64,000 nt of DNA from assembly GCA_013115145.1 (NCBI GenBank), contig JAAPAO010000037.1:50009-114008 (forward strand). Reading direction: 5' to 3'. Origin of the DNA: Perkinsus chesapeaki. Taxonomy: Eukaryota > Perkinsozoa > Perkinsida > Perkinsidae. The notes beneath the pieces were generated by a model that had not been told where the DNA came from, did no database searches, and saw only the letters and a program-made list of their open reading frames with translations. The position numbers were made by a program, and so were the translations under genes. Below are positions 1 to 10,637 of this stretch, piece after piece (positions within the stretch are counted from its first letter, which is position 1; each line of letters begins with the position of its first letter).

Positions 1-1
1 T

Positions 2-966
2 TACGATGATGGAGCATTTGCTAAATCTTTAGGTTTGGCGAAGGTCATGGTGCGAGCTTTCAGAGGTGTTTTTCGGTTCCTCGTAAGCCTCAAGCATCCT
101 CGGCCTCGCAGTGGTAGGATGGCTCTCGAAGAGTAGCTTAGTGGGTGTGTCAGCTACGAGGACAGGGCCGCTTACTTGTACGGTGACGGTCTGAAGAATT
201 GGGAAATTGGCCGAGTAGAGGGGGCATCGTATCTGCTCCGGCCGGCATCGTATGACCCACCTGTTATACCGGAGGCGATGCAACATTCTCTGAGGAGGCG
301 AGAGTGAGATACTACCGTGGCGCAGTAGTCGAATACGAACTTGCATTTTAGCATTGGGGACCCACCTGATGCCGATCAGCAGCCGCTCGAGGATGTGTTG
401 GAGATGCTGTGCAGCCCGCGAGCGAGGCGAACGCCTCGGAAGAGTGGAGGCAAGAATGATGGTGATATACTGGAAGATTTGTATTAGTCGTTGAAGTGCA
501 ACAGATACCATTGGGCGAACTCGGCTGGGTTTTAATAGGCTCCTCGAAGCTCTTTCGGAGGAGCCGGAAGAAATGGTGATGTGTGGAGTGCGAGGTGAGC
601 AGTTGATTATTCCATTACAAGTTACGCGGGTTTGTTGCCAGATTATTCTTCACCACAAAGCGGCACTACGGTCAAGCCGGAGCCTGGTCCAGGGACACTA
701 GTGGACACTACTAGCAAGGTGATGTGTGTTGTGAGTGGTGGAGCGGGGAACGCTGACTTGCTTAGGCACCGCCGAGGCTGAGCTTTTGGCTTTGTGAGTT
801 TCTGGCGGATAATGCAGGGTTGTCCCAGCTGATAGGATGCAAGGATAATCTAATGTTGCCTACCAAGCAGCAGATCCGACATTCCCGTAAATTACGACGC
901 TCCATCCTTTACCATAAAGTGAGGCAAGGTGGTGGCACAGCTGGTGAGTTGATGTCATCAACTTAG
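2..966 (+). CDS. 3' part of an intron-rich gene, product not recognised
   Basis: The 5' end lies outside the window. Exons can be chained from base 2 to a TAG at 964-966. One starts YDDGAFAKSLGLAKV and joins a later segment containing GASYLLRPASYDPP, followed by an acidic/basic segment ending near base 470 (ARRTPRKSGGKND). A 43-nt GT-AG intron then leads to TRLGFNRLLEALSEEPEEM. The final exon carries PPRLSFWLCEFLADNAGL and a basic tail with KLRRSILYHKV. A stop near 485 and another stop in the middle region fall inside the inferred introns. I see no catalytic motif, signal peptide or membrane segment. The FNRLLEALSEEPEE and FWLCEFLADNAGL stretches look helical. The gene lies 220 bases upstream of the TPR gene on the same strand. 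Function is unknown, and the exon chain is an inference from frame and splice sites. Confidence 0.5.
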
Positions 967-1186
967 GCGTGCGATGATTTGGGTATATCGTCTCCCTTTG
1001 GTGATGGTGAGCCGATTTCAGAGAAGAGACTTCATGTACACGCTATTGATGTAGCCTCATCTAGATTTATCGATTTATCAACATGAACATTTAACTGCTG
1101 CTGTTCAGAGCTATTCCTATTGCATTTAACAAGGACTTGGGTTGATTCAACAGGGCAGCAGGATTTGATAGGGAGAGTCTGTCTGT

Positions 1187-2999
1187 ATGTCCGCTCCAGA
1201 TGAAACAGGCGTGATTCCTACCGAGGGGGACTTCCCTAATGAGGAGAAAGTGGATGAGGAGCCTTCTTTGATGGAACGACACGTTTTCGAATCTGTGATG
1301 CTGCCCGTGAGTACGAGCCTGGGAGTCTTTCAGTCGTAGGTTCTCAGCTGCGTTATAGAGAGATTTGCAGAGCATTCGGAGAAAGAGCGACAAGCGGTGG
1401 CACTAGCACCATACGAGGGATGCAGCAGGGCTGAACGGTTGCTTAGGTACGCGACAGGTTCACTAAGCTCTTCACAGAACTAACCCATCGAACAACGATG
1501 ATAGATTTACTCAACGTGAAGGACTCATCTGAGTTGAGGAGAGTAAGTAGTCGAAGCGGGGAATTGGGGTTTAGTCTCGTTCAGATGTTATTTTATCCTC
1601 TGGCGAAGGAAGACATGCCTCGATACTTGAAGGGCTTGTGCAAGGCTACTACCATCTTAGCCATGAACGATGCGGGGACAGCAGAGACGGACAAGATACG
1701 CCTTTACCTTGTGACATTGCTTTATTTGAAGCACATTCGAGTGCCAAGCATTGCTCAAGCAGTTGCTGAGTCTTATGAAGGGATGTTTTCGTTGGTACGA
1801 GATCGTAGGTCTGTTTGGCTGGAGTGGAGAGCGGTAGTAGGTAGAGCACTTTGAGGACCCCAACCCTTACGTGGCAGCCCAAGCAATGGACGTGTTCTTC
1901 AAAGTCGTGGCCACAAGCATAGACGGTGCTGAAGGGGAGACCATCTGGAACGAGGAAAAGTGTCCTGGAGTGCATCACGCTGTTTTGAAGAAGTGCTTTC
2001 TAAGTCCAACTTTTTGGTCGAGAGTCGCCCACCTTACCAGTGGGAAGGATTCGTAAGGATTTACTTCGATTATTTGTTCGATGGACTGCAAGGTATCCCT
2101 TCGAGAGACGATACATCGCCCGGTTGCTTGGTCTCTGCCTGCACTACTTGAGCACAGTCTGGGTTGATGAGAATCGACTGCCTGAGGGTGCTGAGGAACT
2201 AACCATTGGGAAGAAGCTCAACGCTTTATTGATTGAGCTTCAAGGTCGGCTCATAACGTCATGCTCGAGCATCACCGCCATTCAGAATCACATCCTGACA
2301 TCTATGAGGCCTTCTTCGAACGCGTATGTGAGTCCCTCCCGGTGGGGACGGACAATCGGATGCCAAGAGAAGTGCTGCAAGATCAGCTATTTGAGGAGGA
2401 TGATGTTGATTGGTGTAAAGGATCAGTTATTGAGACAATGCCCGAGTCGAAGCGTAACTCTGACAGAGCTGCTGAGATGAGAGCATTGGGGAATCACATG
2501 ACTAGAAATAAAAAGTACTAACAGAAGGCAGCATCTCTACAACTACCGCAATACGAGGAAGGTGGATCGAATTAGGTATGAGCATGCCCTATCCTGCTAT
2601 GCGTACTCCTTACAATGGCACAGTGAGGAGCCTTTAACGCACTGCAATATGGCAATGTGTCACTTAAAGCTGGGCAACTGGAAGGAGGCAGTTTCGGCTG
2701 CAGAGTCTGCGATAGTGGGTGCTTGTTTAGTTGCAGACGACAAAGATGTAACCCTAGGTAAGAGATGCGGGAATGATGAAAGCATGGTACAGGAAGGCCG
2801 AGGGGCTTTCGGCTATGCTAAAATTGGTCAGCAACGAGGAAGAGCGGGACATGATTCGGTATCGGGGCACTAGGGGATGCCGATAGTTTGCACTCGGGTA
2901 TTCAGGGCATCCCTTCGAGAGGCACTGGATAAGGCACGTGATTTGGGTTGCGATGCCGGCCTGCTCCAAAGGCTTCATTGTGATGTGACTCATTCATGA
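1187..2999 (+). CDS. TPR-containing protein
   Basis: The start is the ATG of MSAPDETGVIPTEGDFPNEE and the stop is TGA at 2997-2999 after REALDKARDLGCDAGLL. The N-terminal two thirds are helical and not recognised (for example MFSL joined across a 52-nt intron to HFEDPNPYVAAQAMDVFF). The C-terminal third has a TPR pattern: AEMRALGNHMTRNKK, then ALSCYAYSL, then HCNMAMCHLKLGNWKEAV, then KAWYRKAEGLSAM. This matches the A..LK..GN / Y..AL / N.A.C.LKLGNW..A consensus of TPR co-chaperone-type proteins. The join at about 2505-2540 is unclear because the frame changes around a TACTAAC sequence without an obvious normal-size intron. TPRs bind partner proteins, often chaperones, but no partner can be named here. 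The domain call is fairly safe and the family is unknown. Confidence 0.6.
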
Positions 3000-3149
3000 C
3001 AGCATTTCCGTCGCTTCTACTAAGAACGTCTAGTCTCGTTGTCATTGCCGTGGTGGGGACCTTGCCGTGGGGTCTTTAGGGTGAACTTGAGCAGCAGCTT
3101 TTCGGTTGTCATTGCTGTGTCCTCTTCCTTCACATATCCGGACTATCCA

Positions 3150-3426
3150 ATGACAGAATTCCCAAAAACGGGAAGTGTTAACAGTTCTAGTGTGCCACGA
3201 CAACGTAGGTCATTGGATGCCGAGTGTGCGTTGAATAGCTTTGATAGGCATAAGTGCCACTGAATCTGATCCGATATTGCTCGACTCAAAGGTTACGGTG
3301 TCACGGAAACGTCAGCTCGACTCTGGGGATACTCTGAAGATGTGGCGGACTCGTGAAGACTTCGAGGCGTTTGTTAGTAATGAAGAATTGATTGTTATAG
3401 TATCAAATGGTGATGAGCTGCATTGA
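3150..3426 (+). CDS. Small two-exon hypothetical protein
   Basis: An ATG at 3150 opens MTEFPKTGSVNSSSVPRQR. A 43-nt GT-AG intron at 3205-3247 leads in frame to ISATESDPILLDSKVTVSRK and on to KMWRTREDFEAFVSNEEL. The stop is TGA at 3424-3426, giving about 78 residues. The N-terminal half is Ser/Thr-rich and probably disordered. The C-terminal half could fold as a short helix-strand unit. There is no signal peptide or membrane segment. The intron has the normal size for this window, which supports a real gene rather than a chance ORF. It could instead be the last exons of a longer gene starting nearer 3039. No family is recognised. Confidence 0.45.
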
Positions 3427-3626
3427 TATGTAGGCTCTAGTATTGATGTATTCAAGGGATGGTTTATAACATTTATGCTAATGGAACATACAAGATCATG
3501 TTTTCATGTTGGAATGGATAAAGTTAATTGGCCCATCATGCACATTGTATCTAAGGTAGTAGTGGTGGTGGTGGCACTCATTCATCAGAGATTAATTTGT
3601 GTAATCAGGCCGCCTGCTCCCTCGAT

Positions 3627-5282
3627 ATGACGTGCTTTTCAACCGCCTATGGTTTTATGTGTTATAGAAGTTACTTCGTAAACACCAAGAATAGGCCACT
3701 ATCCACTACCTTAACGAGAGTATTTAGGTAGGAGTAATAGCGGGGTCGCCGCCGCCGCTTGTTTACACTACATTCTGGACCTGTCTCAGATCTGTTAGTT
3801 TGGTTGTCCTGGCATTAATAATCATGAACATCACCTTCAGTATATCAACGCTGAATCACATGCCTAATTTCAAGGAGACTGCCGAAATCATAACGGTACG
3901 TTCCATGAGAGGGAGTGAGTAGAGGATTATTCGACTTAGTTATCCACCGTCTACTGGGACTTCCTCGCGGCTTTCCCTTTGGAGCTTCTAATGGGTTTCA
4001 TTACCACCAAGCCGATTATCGAATTCTCAATGTAAAAAGGGCAGAGTGGCTGGCATGACCTCCTCAATCTCAGGCGCTACCGCCACAAGAGGGCTATAGC
4101 CAGACTGGTGCTTTTCTTGTTCCTTCTAGGCTGGCCGCTCGTATTAAGTTCTTTCAACTTGCATCATTGCCAGAATGTCGGGGAACGGTACTAGAAGCTG
4201 TCGGTTATGATTCGGTTGATGGTCCCTAATAGGTACCTTAGCCTCCTTGTTGGCTGCCGTCCCCTAGAGTTCCGCGCGACTCGATTTCCAGCTGTACCCT
4301 ACATGTTCTACTTCAACTTCGGTTGCATTGTCAGCCAGTTGCTGCTAGAATACACAGAGAGTCTTCCACGCGGTGAGGAGGATTCTGACCTACCAGTACT
4401 CGATCGGTTTTCCAGGGTCAGATGCTATTCGCCGGTCTTACCTGCCGAGATCGCAGAACCTCAGCGACCTCAGCGAGGTTTCAACCCCCTCCAATTTAGA
4501 CAGCGATGGCGGCCTTCCGCCACCTGTCACTTCCGGCACTTATCGCAAAGATAACTTCGTTCCATACTTGGTCGCTTTCGGACTGTTGATGCTGGTGGGA
4601 CACTCTGGATAGGCCAAGAGCACTGAATGCCGTTATTTTCAGGTGGAGTTGGTTTATCTGACACCTCTAGCCATGAATCCCCAAGTCACTTGGGAGTATC
4701 TTGACTGGAATGGTTATGTAAGGTTCCCAATGTAAGTGACATTCTCAGCATCATATTCGGCATCTGATCTATATAATGTTTCTAATACTCTCAGGAACTA
4801 CAAAGTCATTCTAGCGTGGGGTGTGCTGTCCCATTCCGTTCTCATATTCTCCATGATCTTTGTTGCCTTTGCAAAGAACACCACGGTGGTAACATCTATA
4901 CTTGAGCACACTATTCGATATTGCCCTATTGTCAGATATGTCACATCATCGACTTCTTGGAGCATTGTGGAGCTAATGTTCTTCTCTACCTTCTGGTCAA
5001 CTCCCTCATTATTCATGTACAAAACAACCCTTCGGTGCCCCTTTGGCCAACCAACCATGTCCATTCTTAGGGCATATTCCATAACCATTGGGTGGCTAGC
5101 GGTACAGAGGAGGATCAAGGTTAGTGCTGCTATGCCTCCTCAGTATGGATATTTCTGCTACCTCAGAGGCACCAGAGACGTCACCATACTCCAATTTCGC
5201 ATGGGAGATGATCGTCCTTATATTTGGAGCAGGTCAGCGAAGCTCCGCGAGCTGCTATGTGGAACAGTACATTGTCTTGTAG
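3627..5282 (+). CDS. Multi-pass membrane protein, family not recognised
   Basis: Exons chain cleanly from ATG 3627 (MTCFSTAYGFMCYRSYF) to TAG 5280-5282. The introns are about 42-80 nt, for example 3896-3939. Hydrophobic segments in order include SLVVLALIIMNITF, YWDFLAAFPLELLMGF, ARLVLFLFLLGWPLVL, VPYLVAFGLLML, VILAWGVLSHSVLIFSMIFV, SIVELMFFSTFW and FAWEMIVLIFGAG, so at least seven membrane passes are likely. A hydrophilic Ser-rich loop (SQNLSDLSEVSTPSNLDSDG) sits in the middle. YWDFLAAFPLELL recalls the S2-S3 region of cyclic-nucleotide-gated channels. However, I find no S4 charge ladder or pore signature, so I do not call a channel. It could be a lineage-specific transporter or receptor. Confidence 0.55.
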
Positions 5283-5737
5283 GCACAATCGGAGCGACAA
5301 GGTTCATTCATTATCTCGCACGGAGCGGGAGAAAGTAAAGCATTTGCGGACGACGGCGCTGTTAATCGATCTTTCTTTCGTTGTTCCACACATGAGCATT
5401 ACAAAGATTTATAATACATAATGTTGTTGAAAGTGCATTATTGTGTTTTTATTATTGCTAATAACAACTCAACAGCACGTTAACAGTTGAGGTATTGTAA
5501 CTGGACAGCTCTCATTGTGCCGAAACAATCGTTTCGTAACAGTAGGAATATGAGAAACCTATTGGTAGAACATTATGGAGTTGATTATTGTAGATATTAT
5601 TATTAGTAAAGAAATGCAATGTCGCGAAGCGATAACCCTGCAACGTAACCATCGCTTTAAGTGTCGTTGTTGTTGTGAACGGTGGTATTGCCGGTAAAAC
5701 CATCGGCTGATGAGAAAGGAACGTCTTGTGGGTACAT
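5283..5737. other. Intergenic region between convergent genes
   Basis: This AT-rich stretch lies between the stop of the multi-pass gene on the plus strand and the stop of the LURP-one-like gene on the minus strand. Short ORFs on both strands show no protein-like composition. It probably holds the two 3' untranslated regions. I see no RNA gene or repeat. Confidence 0.4.
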
Positions 5738-6805
5738 CTAGTTACGATGCTCCATCATAGCGTTCTTTCCGATCTGAACAGCTGCCTGATTAAGCTTAGT
5801 CAACTGACGGCAAGGATGCATGAACTCGCTGATAGCGAAGGCGATGAGGAGATCCTAGAACATAACGCATACACACTGAAGATGGAGGAAGGGTTCAACT
5901 TACATGTCCGGGGTTGCCCTCGAGATCTGTGGTCTTAACGGTGACCTCATCAGCACCATCGTTCTGTTTGTATTCGACATCGAACATGCCATCAACCTTC
6001 CACTTGCGATCCCAGTTATCCCAGTTGCCTTTCTCGACACTAACATCGTAATCTTTACCGTCGATAGACTGACACACATAGCAATGATTACATACGATTC
6101 TCCAAGCAGCCTGGTTACTTACCAAGGTATAGGAAACGTTCTTAACCTTAGCGGTGGCATCCCAATCCTCATCATTGTCCTTGTTATCCTCTTCGTCAAC
6201 TTCAACCTCACACTTAGAGAGACCCTTCATTTGAAGGCCAACAGTGGCGAACTCTCGGCCGTCCTCATCAGAGAACTTGGCAGAACGCTTGATCTTCCAG
6301 CGCAGCTTAACCTTCAATTCGCTCTCATCGAAGTCGAACATCGAATCCTTCGAGTCGTCACTGCTGAGCAACGAGAATTACGCAACTGTTTGATCGTTGT
6401 TAATCGCCTTACCTCTTGGAATCATCTGATCCATCCCAATCCACATCCTTGGCGCAGACAACATTCTCCACACCAATCTCGCATTTGCCGAGAACCTATG
6501 AAGAAGCATAAGATGAAGAGAAGTTGCATTAAGTTGCCTTACATGTTCACGCTCCTTATTGATAAGGGAGAAGTTGGGGGTAGGATCACTCAAGTCGCTG
6601 TCCGACTTGATAACCAGCCAGTGCTCACCGTCTGTATTGTAGACTTCAAAGTTTCGAGAATCAGGACTAGCCTGGGACTTCTTTATCTGAGGTCAAGAGC
6701 GATGGTAAATGAGGGACCGCCGCAGCTTAGTATTACCTTGAAAGTGTGAGGCTTACCGACTTCAGGATCGTCAAGACCGGGAAGAGAGGAACAACAACCA
6801 CCCAT
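5738..6805 (-). CDS. LURP-one-related / Tubby-C-like protein with MGGCC N-terminus
   Basis: Six exons chain from ATG 6805 to TAG 5738 with introns of about 48-55 nt. The protein begins MGGCCSSLPGLDDPEV. That matches an N-myristoylation site at Gly2 followed by palmitoylatable Cys4-Cys5, which would place it on a membrane. The body is strand-rich: FEVYNTDGEHWLVIKSDSD, then VKLRWKIKRSAKFSD, then RKWKVDGMFDVEYKQN. It ends with a helix, DLLIAFAISEFMHP. Phospholipid scramblases and LURP-one-related proteins share this layout, a beta barrel closed by a hydrophobic C-terminal helix with LLIALAI-like sequence. The family call rests on that pattern and not on one diagnostic motif. A 281-codon plus-strand ORF over the same bases is its antisense shadow. 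Confidence 0.6.
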
Positions 6806-7358
6806 GGATTATTAATAGAATAACAAAATATAACTGATGAACACTTTTCAACGCCAACACTAACGATTCCAGCAAGCAACCACCTATTCCCGAGATGGTG
6901 CTGATCAATCCGTGAACTATTACAGGAGGGCCTAGTGAGCCCATATGGTTCAACGTTGAAGCAGCGTTTCGAGAGGAAAATATGTCTAGAAAAAGTAAAG
7001 CTAAACAATACTAGTGCTAGAGGTGCTATTCGACACAACTGCTGTCCCCTCTAGTACTGTGTCATTTTATATAAGGCTTCCCCACAGAAGTCCCTCATAT
7101 CTAAAGCGGCCTATATCTCCTTGTATAGCAACTCTGATAGCCGAAATGTAGATTCCAAATACTGAAACGAAAATGGTCACACCAGTTGACGCCAACACAT
7201 AGCGATCAATTTTGTGGCGCAGTGACTAATTCCAATTAACCATTTTTCTCGTGCTTGTGAAGAATATCCTCCCATGTGGAATGTAATTGTAGACTTGTTT
7301 TGAAATAGTTGATCGGAGATTGGTGCTCATCAGGAGGTCTCTGTTGTTGTGTCGTGTT
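6806..7358. other. Divergent promoter region
   Basis: This interval separates the minus-strand LURP-one-like gene from the plus-strand Eaf6-like gene, so it must hold both promoters and 5' leaders. The track of short ORFs within it is not protein-like. I cannot point to a TATA box, initiator or spliced-leader acceptor with confidence. Confidence 0.35.
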
Positions 7359-8147
7359 ATGTCTTCTTCACCTCCTCCCCCTCTTGGTCATATAGACCCG
7401 CTAATCGAGGATAGGCTACCAGCATCCATTTTACGGGAATACAATTTATGCCGGTAGTTATGGTATGAGCAGCTATTGCAGGTTATAGCTTTATTAGAAA
7501 CAACCTCATGAAGAATCTTCGATCGGTCGAGCTTGAGATAGCCGAAAAGGAATATCGGTACCTGGAGGAATCGGCCGATTATGGCAATTATGTCAAGGTT
7601 ATTATGTCATTGGGCTCCCCCTCCTTGTAATGCTTTCTATAGGGTTTTGACAGCCTTTTATCGTACCGTCTACCTTCACAAGGAGGGGGCCACGGCAGTC
7701 GGAAGCATCGGGCGGTTAAGAGCTCAGATAGACTGCTTTCTTTGAGGTGCCTTCTCAGTGCACAGGCACTGCGGAGTAATTGGTGTTGTTAGCTCTACCA
7801 GCGCCCCCTTGACATCCGAGCAGACATCGGCGGCCATTTCAGCCACTCCATCTCCACCGGGAACACCTGAGGGTAGAAAAGGTTTACTTAGCTATGTCAT
7901 TAGCGACCTGACTGTAGATGAGACCACGACGTCTGAATCAACTCATGCTGTTATAAAGAAATCACGAACACATAAAGGGCCGCATGCTAGGCATTCGACT
8001 GTTAGTGAGGTACTAGTTACCCATGGTGGAGAAATACCATTATGGTTGTAGGAATCGGGTGTATCGAGTGAAGCACAAACAACAGCCGCTGGCAGCCCGC
8101 CAATCGCTTCTAAAAAGAGTGGGAAATCGAGGAAAAGAAAGCGCTGA
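7359..8147 (+). CDS. Eaf6/MEAF6-like subunit of histone acetyltransferase complexes
   Basis: ATG 7359 opens MSSSPPPPLGHIDPLIEDRL. Introns of normal size (for example 44 nt before GFDSLLSYRL) give a chain ending in KKSGKSRKRKR and TGA at 8145-8147. The diagnostic stretch is VELEIAEKEYRYLEESADYG, then NYVK, then GFDSLLS. It matches the Eaf6/MEAF6 pattern in which a coiled coil ends in LE..YLE.T...GN.I.GWD.YL. Eaf6 is a small subunit of NuA4 and of MOZ/HBO1-type acetyltransferase complexes, where its helix packs against scaffold subunits. Beyond about residue 95 the protein is a Ser/Thr/Pro-rich tail with a basic, nuclear-localisation-like end. The tail is longer than in yeast or human Eaf6. The family call is good; the exact exon edges in the tail are less sure. 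Confidence 0.75.
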
Positions 8148-8707
8148 GGAATACCTCTTATTGTCAGTCTGTTCTGTTAGTACATGTTGTCCTATTGTCC
8201 TTTGAAAATAGCATCGTTACCATTTACCCATCCCCTCTCTATCTGTCTTGTTATAGCTATCGGGTCAATTCCATTGTCGTTACCTTTAGTTTACTGTATA
8301 ATCATATATTATCCTAGTAATACAACCATTGTTCACGTGTGGTCGTCGTTGAGTAATATTCACCCAGTAGCGTCCTCTACCGTCAATTTCCTGTATTTAC
8401 CGGCGAGCTGTTTCAAATGCCTTTCTCGAGTCATCAGCGTCTCATTATCGGTAAATAACTTACTCGAAACTTTACCTACTACAGGCCTTTAGGTGCAACG
8501 GAGGTTCAATAAAGTATACATTTTAGAGTCGTGGTGAGGTCGGGGATTGGCTTAATTAGGCCTTAATTACGCAATAGTACTCTGTGGGAAGGTTGTTATA
8601 TTTAGCTGCTATGGTTAAGCTGTTGTATTTCCTCAGTTCAACGTATCCTATTTATTTTTCCTTCCCTTCTATCATCCCATAAATAGGGAAAACCAGGGTC
8701 TAATCAA
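8148..8707. other. Intergenic region
   Basis: These 560 bases lie between two plus-strand genes. They are rich in pyrimidine runs and AT, with a 102-codon ORF at 8184-8492 whose composition is hydrophobic but not protein-like. They probably contain the Eaf6-like 3' end and the next promoter. No RNA gene or repeat is visible. Confidence 0.35.
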
Positions 8708-10479
8708 ATGTCGGATGGCTCGGGCTCTTCTGGTCTCCGCCGATCTCAAGGACAGGAGGGTGGAAGTGACGTGAAGGGCAAGGATACTATTAAGTTCAGA
8801 GAGCAGACGGACTCTAATGCCAAGGTTTTAAGGTCAGACCTCGAACCCGGGTCATCGTCTTTACCTCCTCCTCCTCATATCAACATGGCTTGTTACACAT
8901 TACTATCTTCTCCACTGTGTGTTAATGTATATAGTAGGTATGTTACTGACTTCCTGATGAATCATTCGGGCAAATGGATAGGGCTGGATAAGCTCAATCA
9001 CAATCCCAAGTTGGTTGGTTTTATTGGTAGTGATAGAATCACATGCCCGTATGCATCCCCCCTGACTGTCATCACAGGTCACCTCTTGGTCGGTCTCCCC
9101 GGAATACACCGCACCATGAATGTTAGGACGGCCGATGGTACGGAGAAGGTAGACTATTGTGTGTTGTTGTTGTGGTTATCACAGTGCTCGTGTAGGAGAT
9201 TGGGTACCTCGGTACTGAGTGGATAGCCCAGACGTTTAATATACGTGATTGGGGTGGTATACCTATGGTGCCAAGAGAGATTATTACTGTAACTAAGGAT
9301 GCAGCTGGGGAAGTACTTGTTAAATTGACGGCGAATTGGACTACTACTAGGACTGGATCAAAGCTCATAGTGGTAGGGTAACTAGCAGTATAGGTAGCGG
9401 TTATTATTGTTGTTGTATCTACAGGATCCAAATTCCTCATCACAGGATGCTTCTTCTAGACGCCAGCACGGGTACCATCAGTCATCAGGTTATGCGAGAG
9501 GGGGGAGAGGCGGGTATAAAGGGGGAGGAGGAGGATGGTGGAAGGGAGGTGGAGGAGGAACGTCAGCTTGGAAAGGAGGAGGTGGAGGCCGTCATAGCAG
9601 TGTAAGGGCAGCTCATCGGTCATTGAGGAATATGGTGGTGTTCAGTATAATTATGGTGGCTACTATAGTAATGGTAGCAGTAGTAGTAGACAGTATGATG
9701 ACCAATGGTGGGACCAAGCGGACAAGAGATCGACCTCGTCCTCATATCGGTATGGAGCGGGAAGTGATGTAAGGGGATATGAGATGGCCTCAGCGAAGTG
9801 AAGTTGTGATTAGGAGCAGAAGCATGAGAGTCCAGCCGTAGACTGGGATGATGATGATGCCCTTGTGAAGAAGGAGGTAGGGCACCACGGTGGCAGGTGG
9901 GATGGTATGGTAGGTTTCTCGTAGGGAGATATTTCCAATGGTGAAGGACGCCGGCATAGTCCTGAGCCGAAAAGGCAGCGTACATTGAGATCCCCAAGCC
10001 CTCGGAGGAGAACATCATCGAGATCAAGAGGAAAATCAAATGCAAGTAACGATGATAGAAGAAGTAGACGACGTAGTAGAGAACGGTCACCTGATGGAGT
10101 GGTGAAGAGGGGGAGGAGAAGGAGCAGCAGAAGGTCTAGTTCAGCGGGAAGAGCTAAGACTGAGGGTAGTGACATATCCCTTACATACCAAGTGCTCATC
10201 CTCTGGAGAGGCTTCATCGGTCTTGCATTGGGGCTAGATTTACCACATGTAGAGATGCTTATTACTTCAGATGATCACCGTGGACGTAGTAAGAGTGGAG
10301 CTGATCGGAGGGGATATCCTGGTCCACGATCACGGAGCAGCAGCGAGAGCTCTATCGAGCTTAGTGATGCTGAGAGTTGGCCAGAGGATCCAACTGATGA
10401 TAGGGAGAATAGGAATAACATCAGTGTTGATAGCAACGTTGAAGTGGCAGCACCATTGAAGCAAGCGAAGGTAGTATAG
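8708..10479 (+). CDS. Gly-rich (RGG) and Arg/Ser-rich protein, probable RNA-processing factor
   Basis: ATG 8708 opens MSDGSGSSGLRRSQGQEGG and the stop is TAG at 10477-10479. After the first exons comes a folded-looking stretch, EIGYLGTEWIAQTFNIRDWG then PREIITVTKDAAGEVLVKL. Next is a low-complexity block with YARGGRGGYKGGGGGWWKGG and a Tyr/Gly/Ser run. An acidic segment DWDDDDALVKKE follows, then a classical RS region with SPSPRRRTSSRSRGKS and RRSRRRSRERSP. It ends in a Ser/Glu/Asp-rich tail. RGG and RS tracts are typical of splicing factors and hnRNP-like proteins that act in nuclear speckles. I see no RRM, so its fold and target are open. Introns at the domain joins are about 40-50 nt with GT-AG ends. 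Confidence 0.6.
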
Positions 10480-10637
10480 CAAATTCATAGAGTAGTGGAT
10501 ACAGAACTTATTCTGATATAACCGTACAGTCTGAAGCCATATATGAAGCAACATCTAAACTTGGTGTTTTTGACGGAAGAAACTCATCTTCGTAAAAGGA
10601 AGAGTGAATAGTGGAGGGATTTAAACGCAAAGTTCAA

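Noticed and set aside
3900-4100. In-frame stops (for example TAA near 4034) as sign of a reassigned genetic code
   Set aside because: Each such stop lies in a segment with GT-AG ends and about 42-nt length; removing it restores the frame, so ordinary introns explain it.
5904-6749. 281-codon plus-strand ORF
   Set aside because: It is antisense to the LURP-one-like exons, whose splice sites and composition are clearly better; the plus-strand reading is a shadow.
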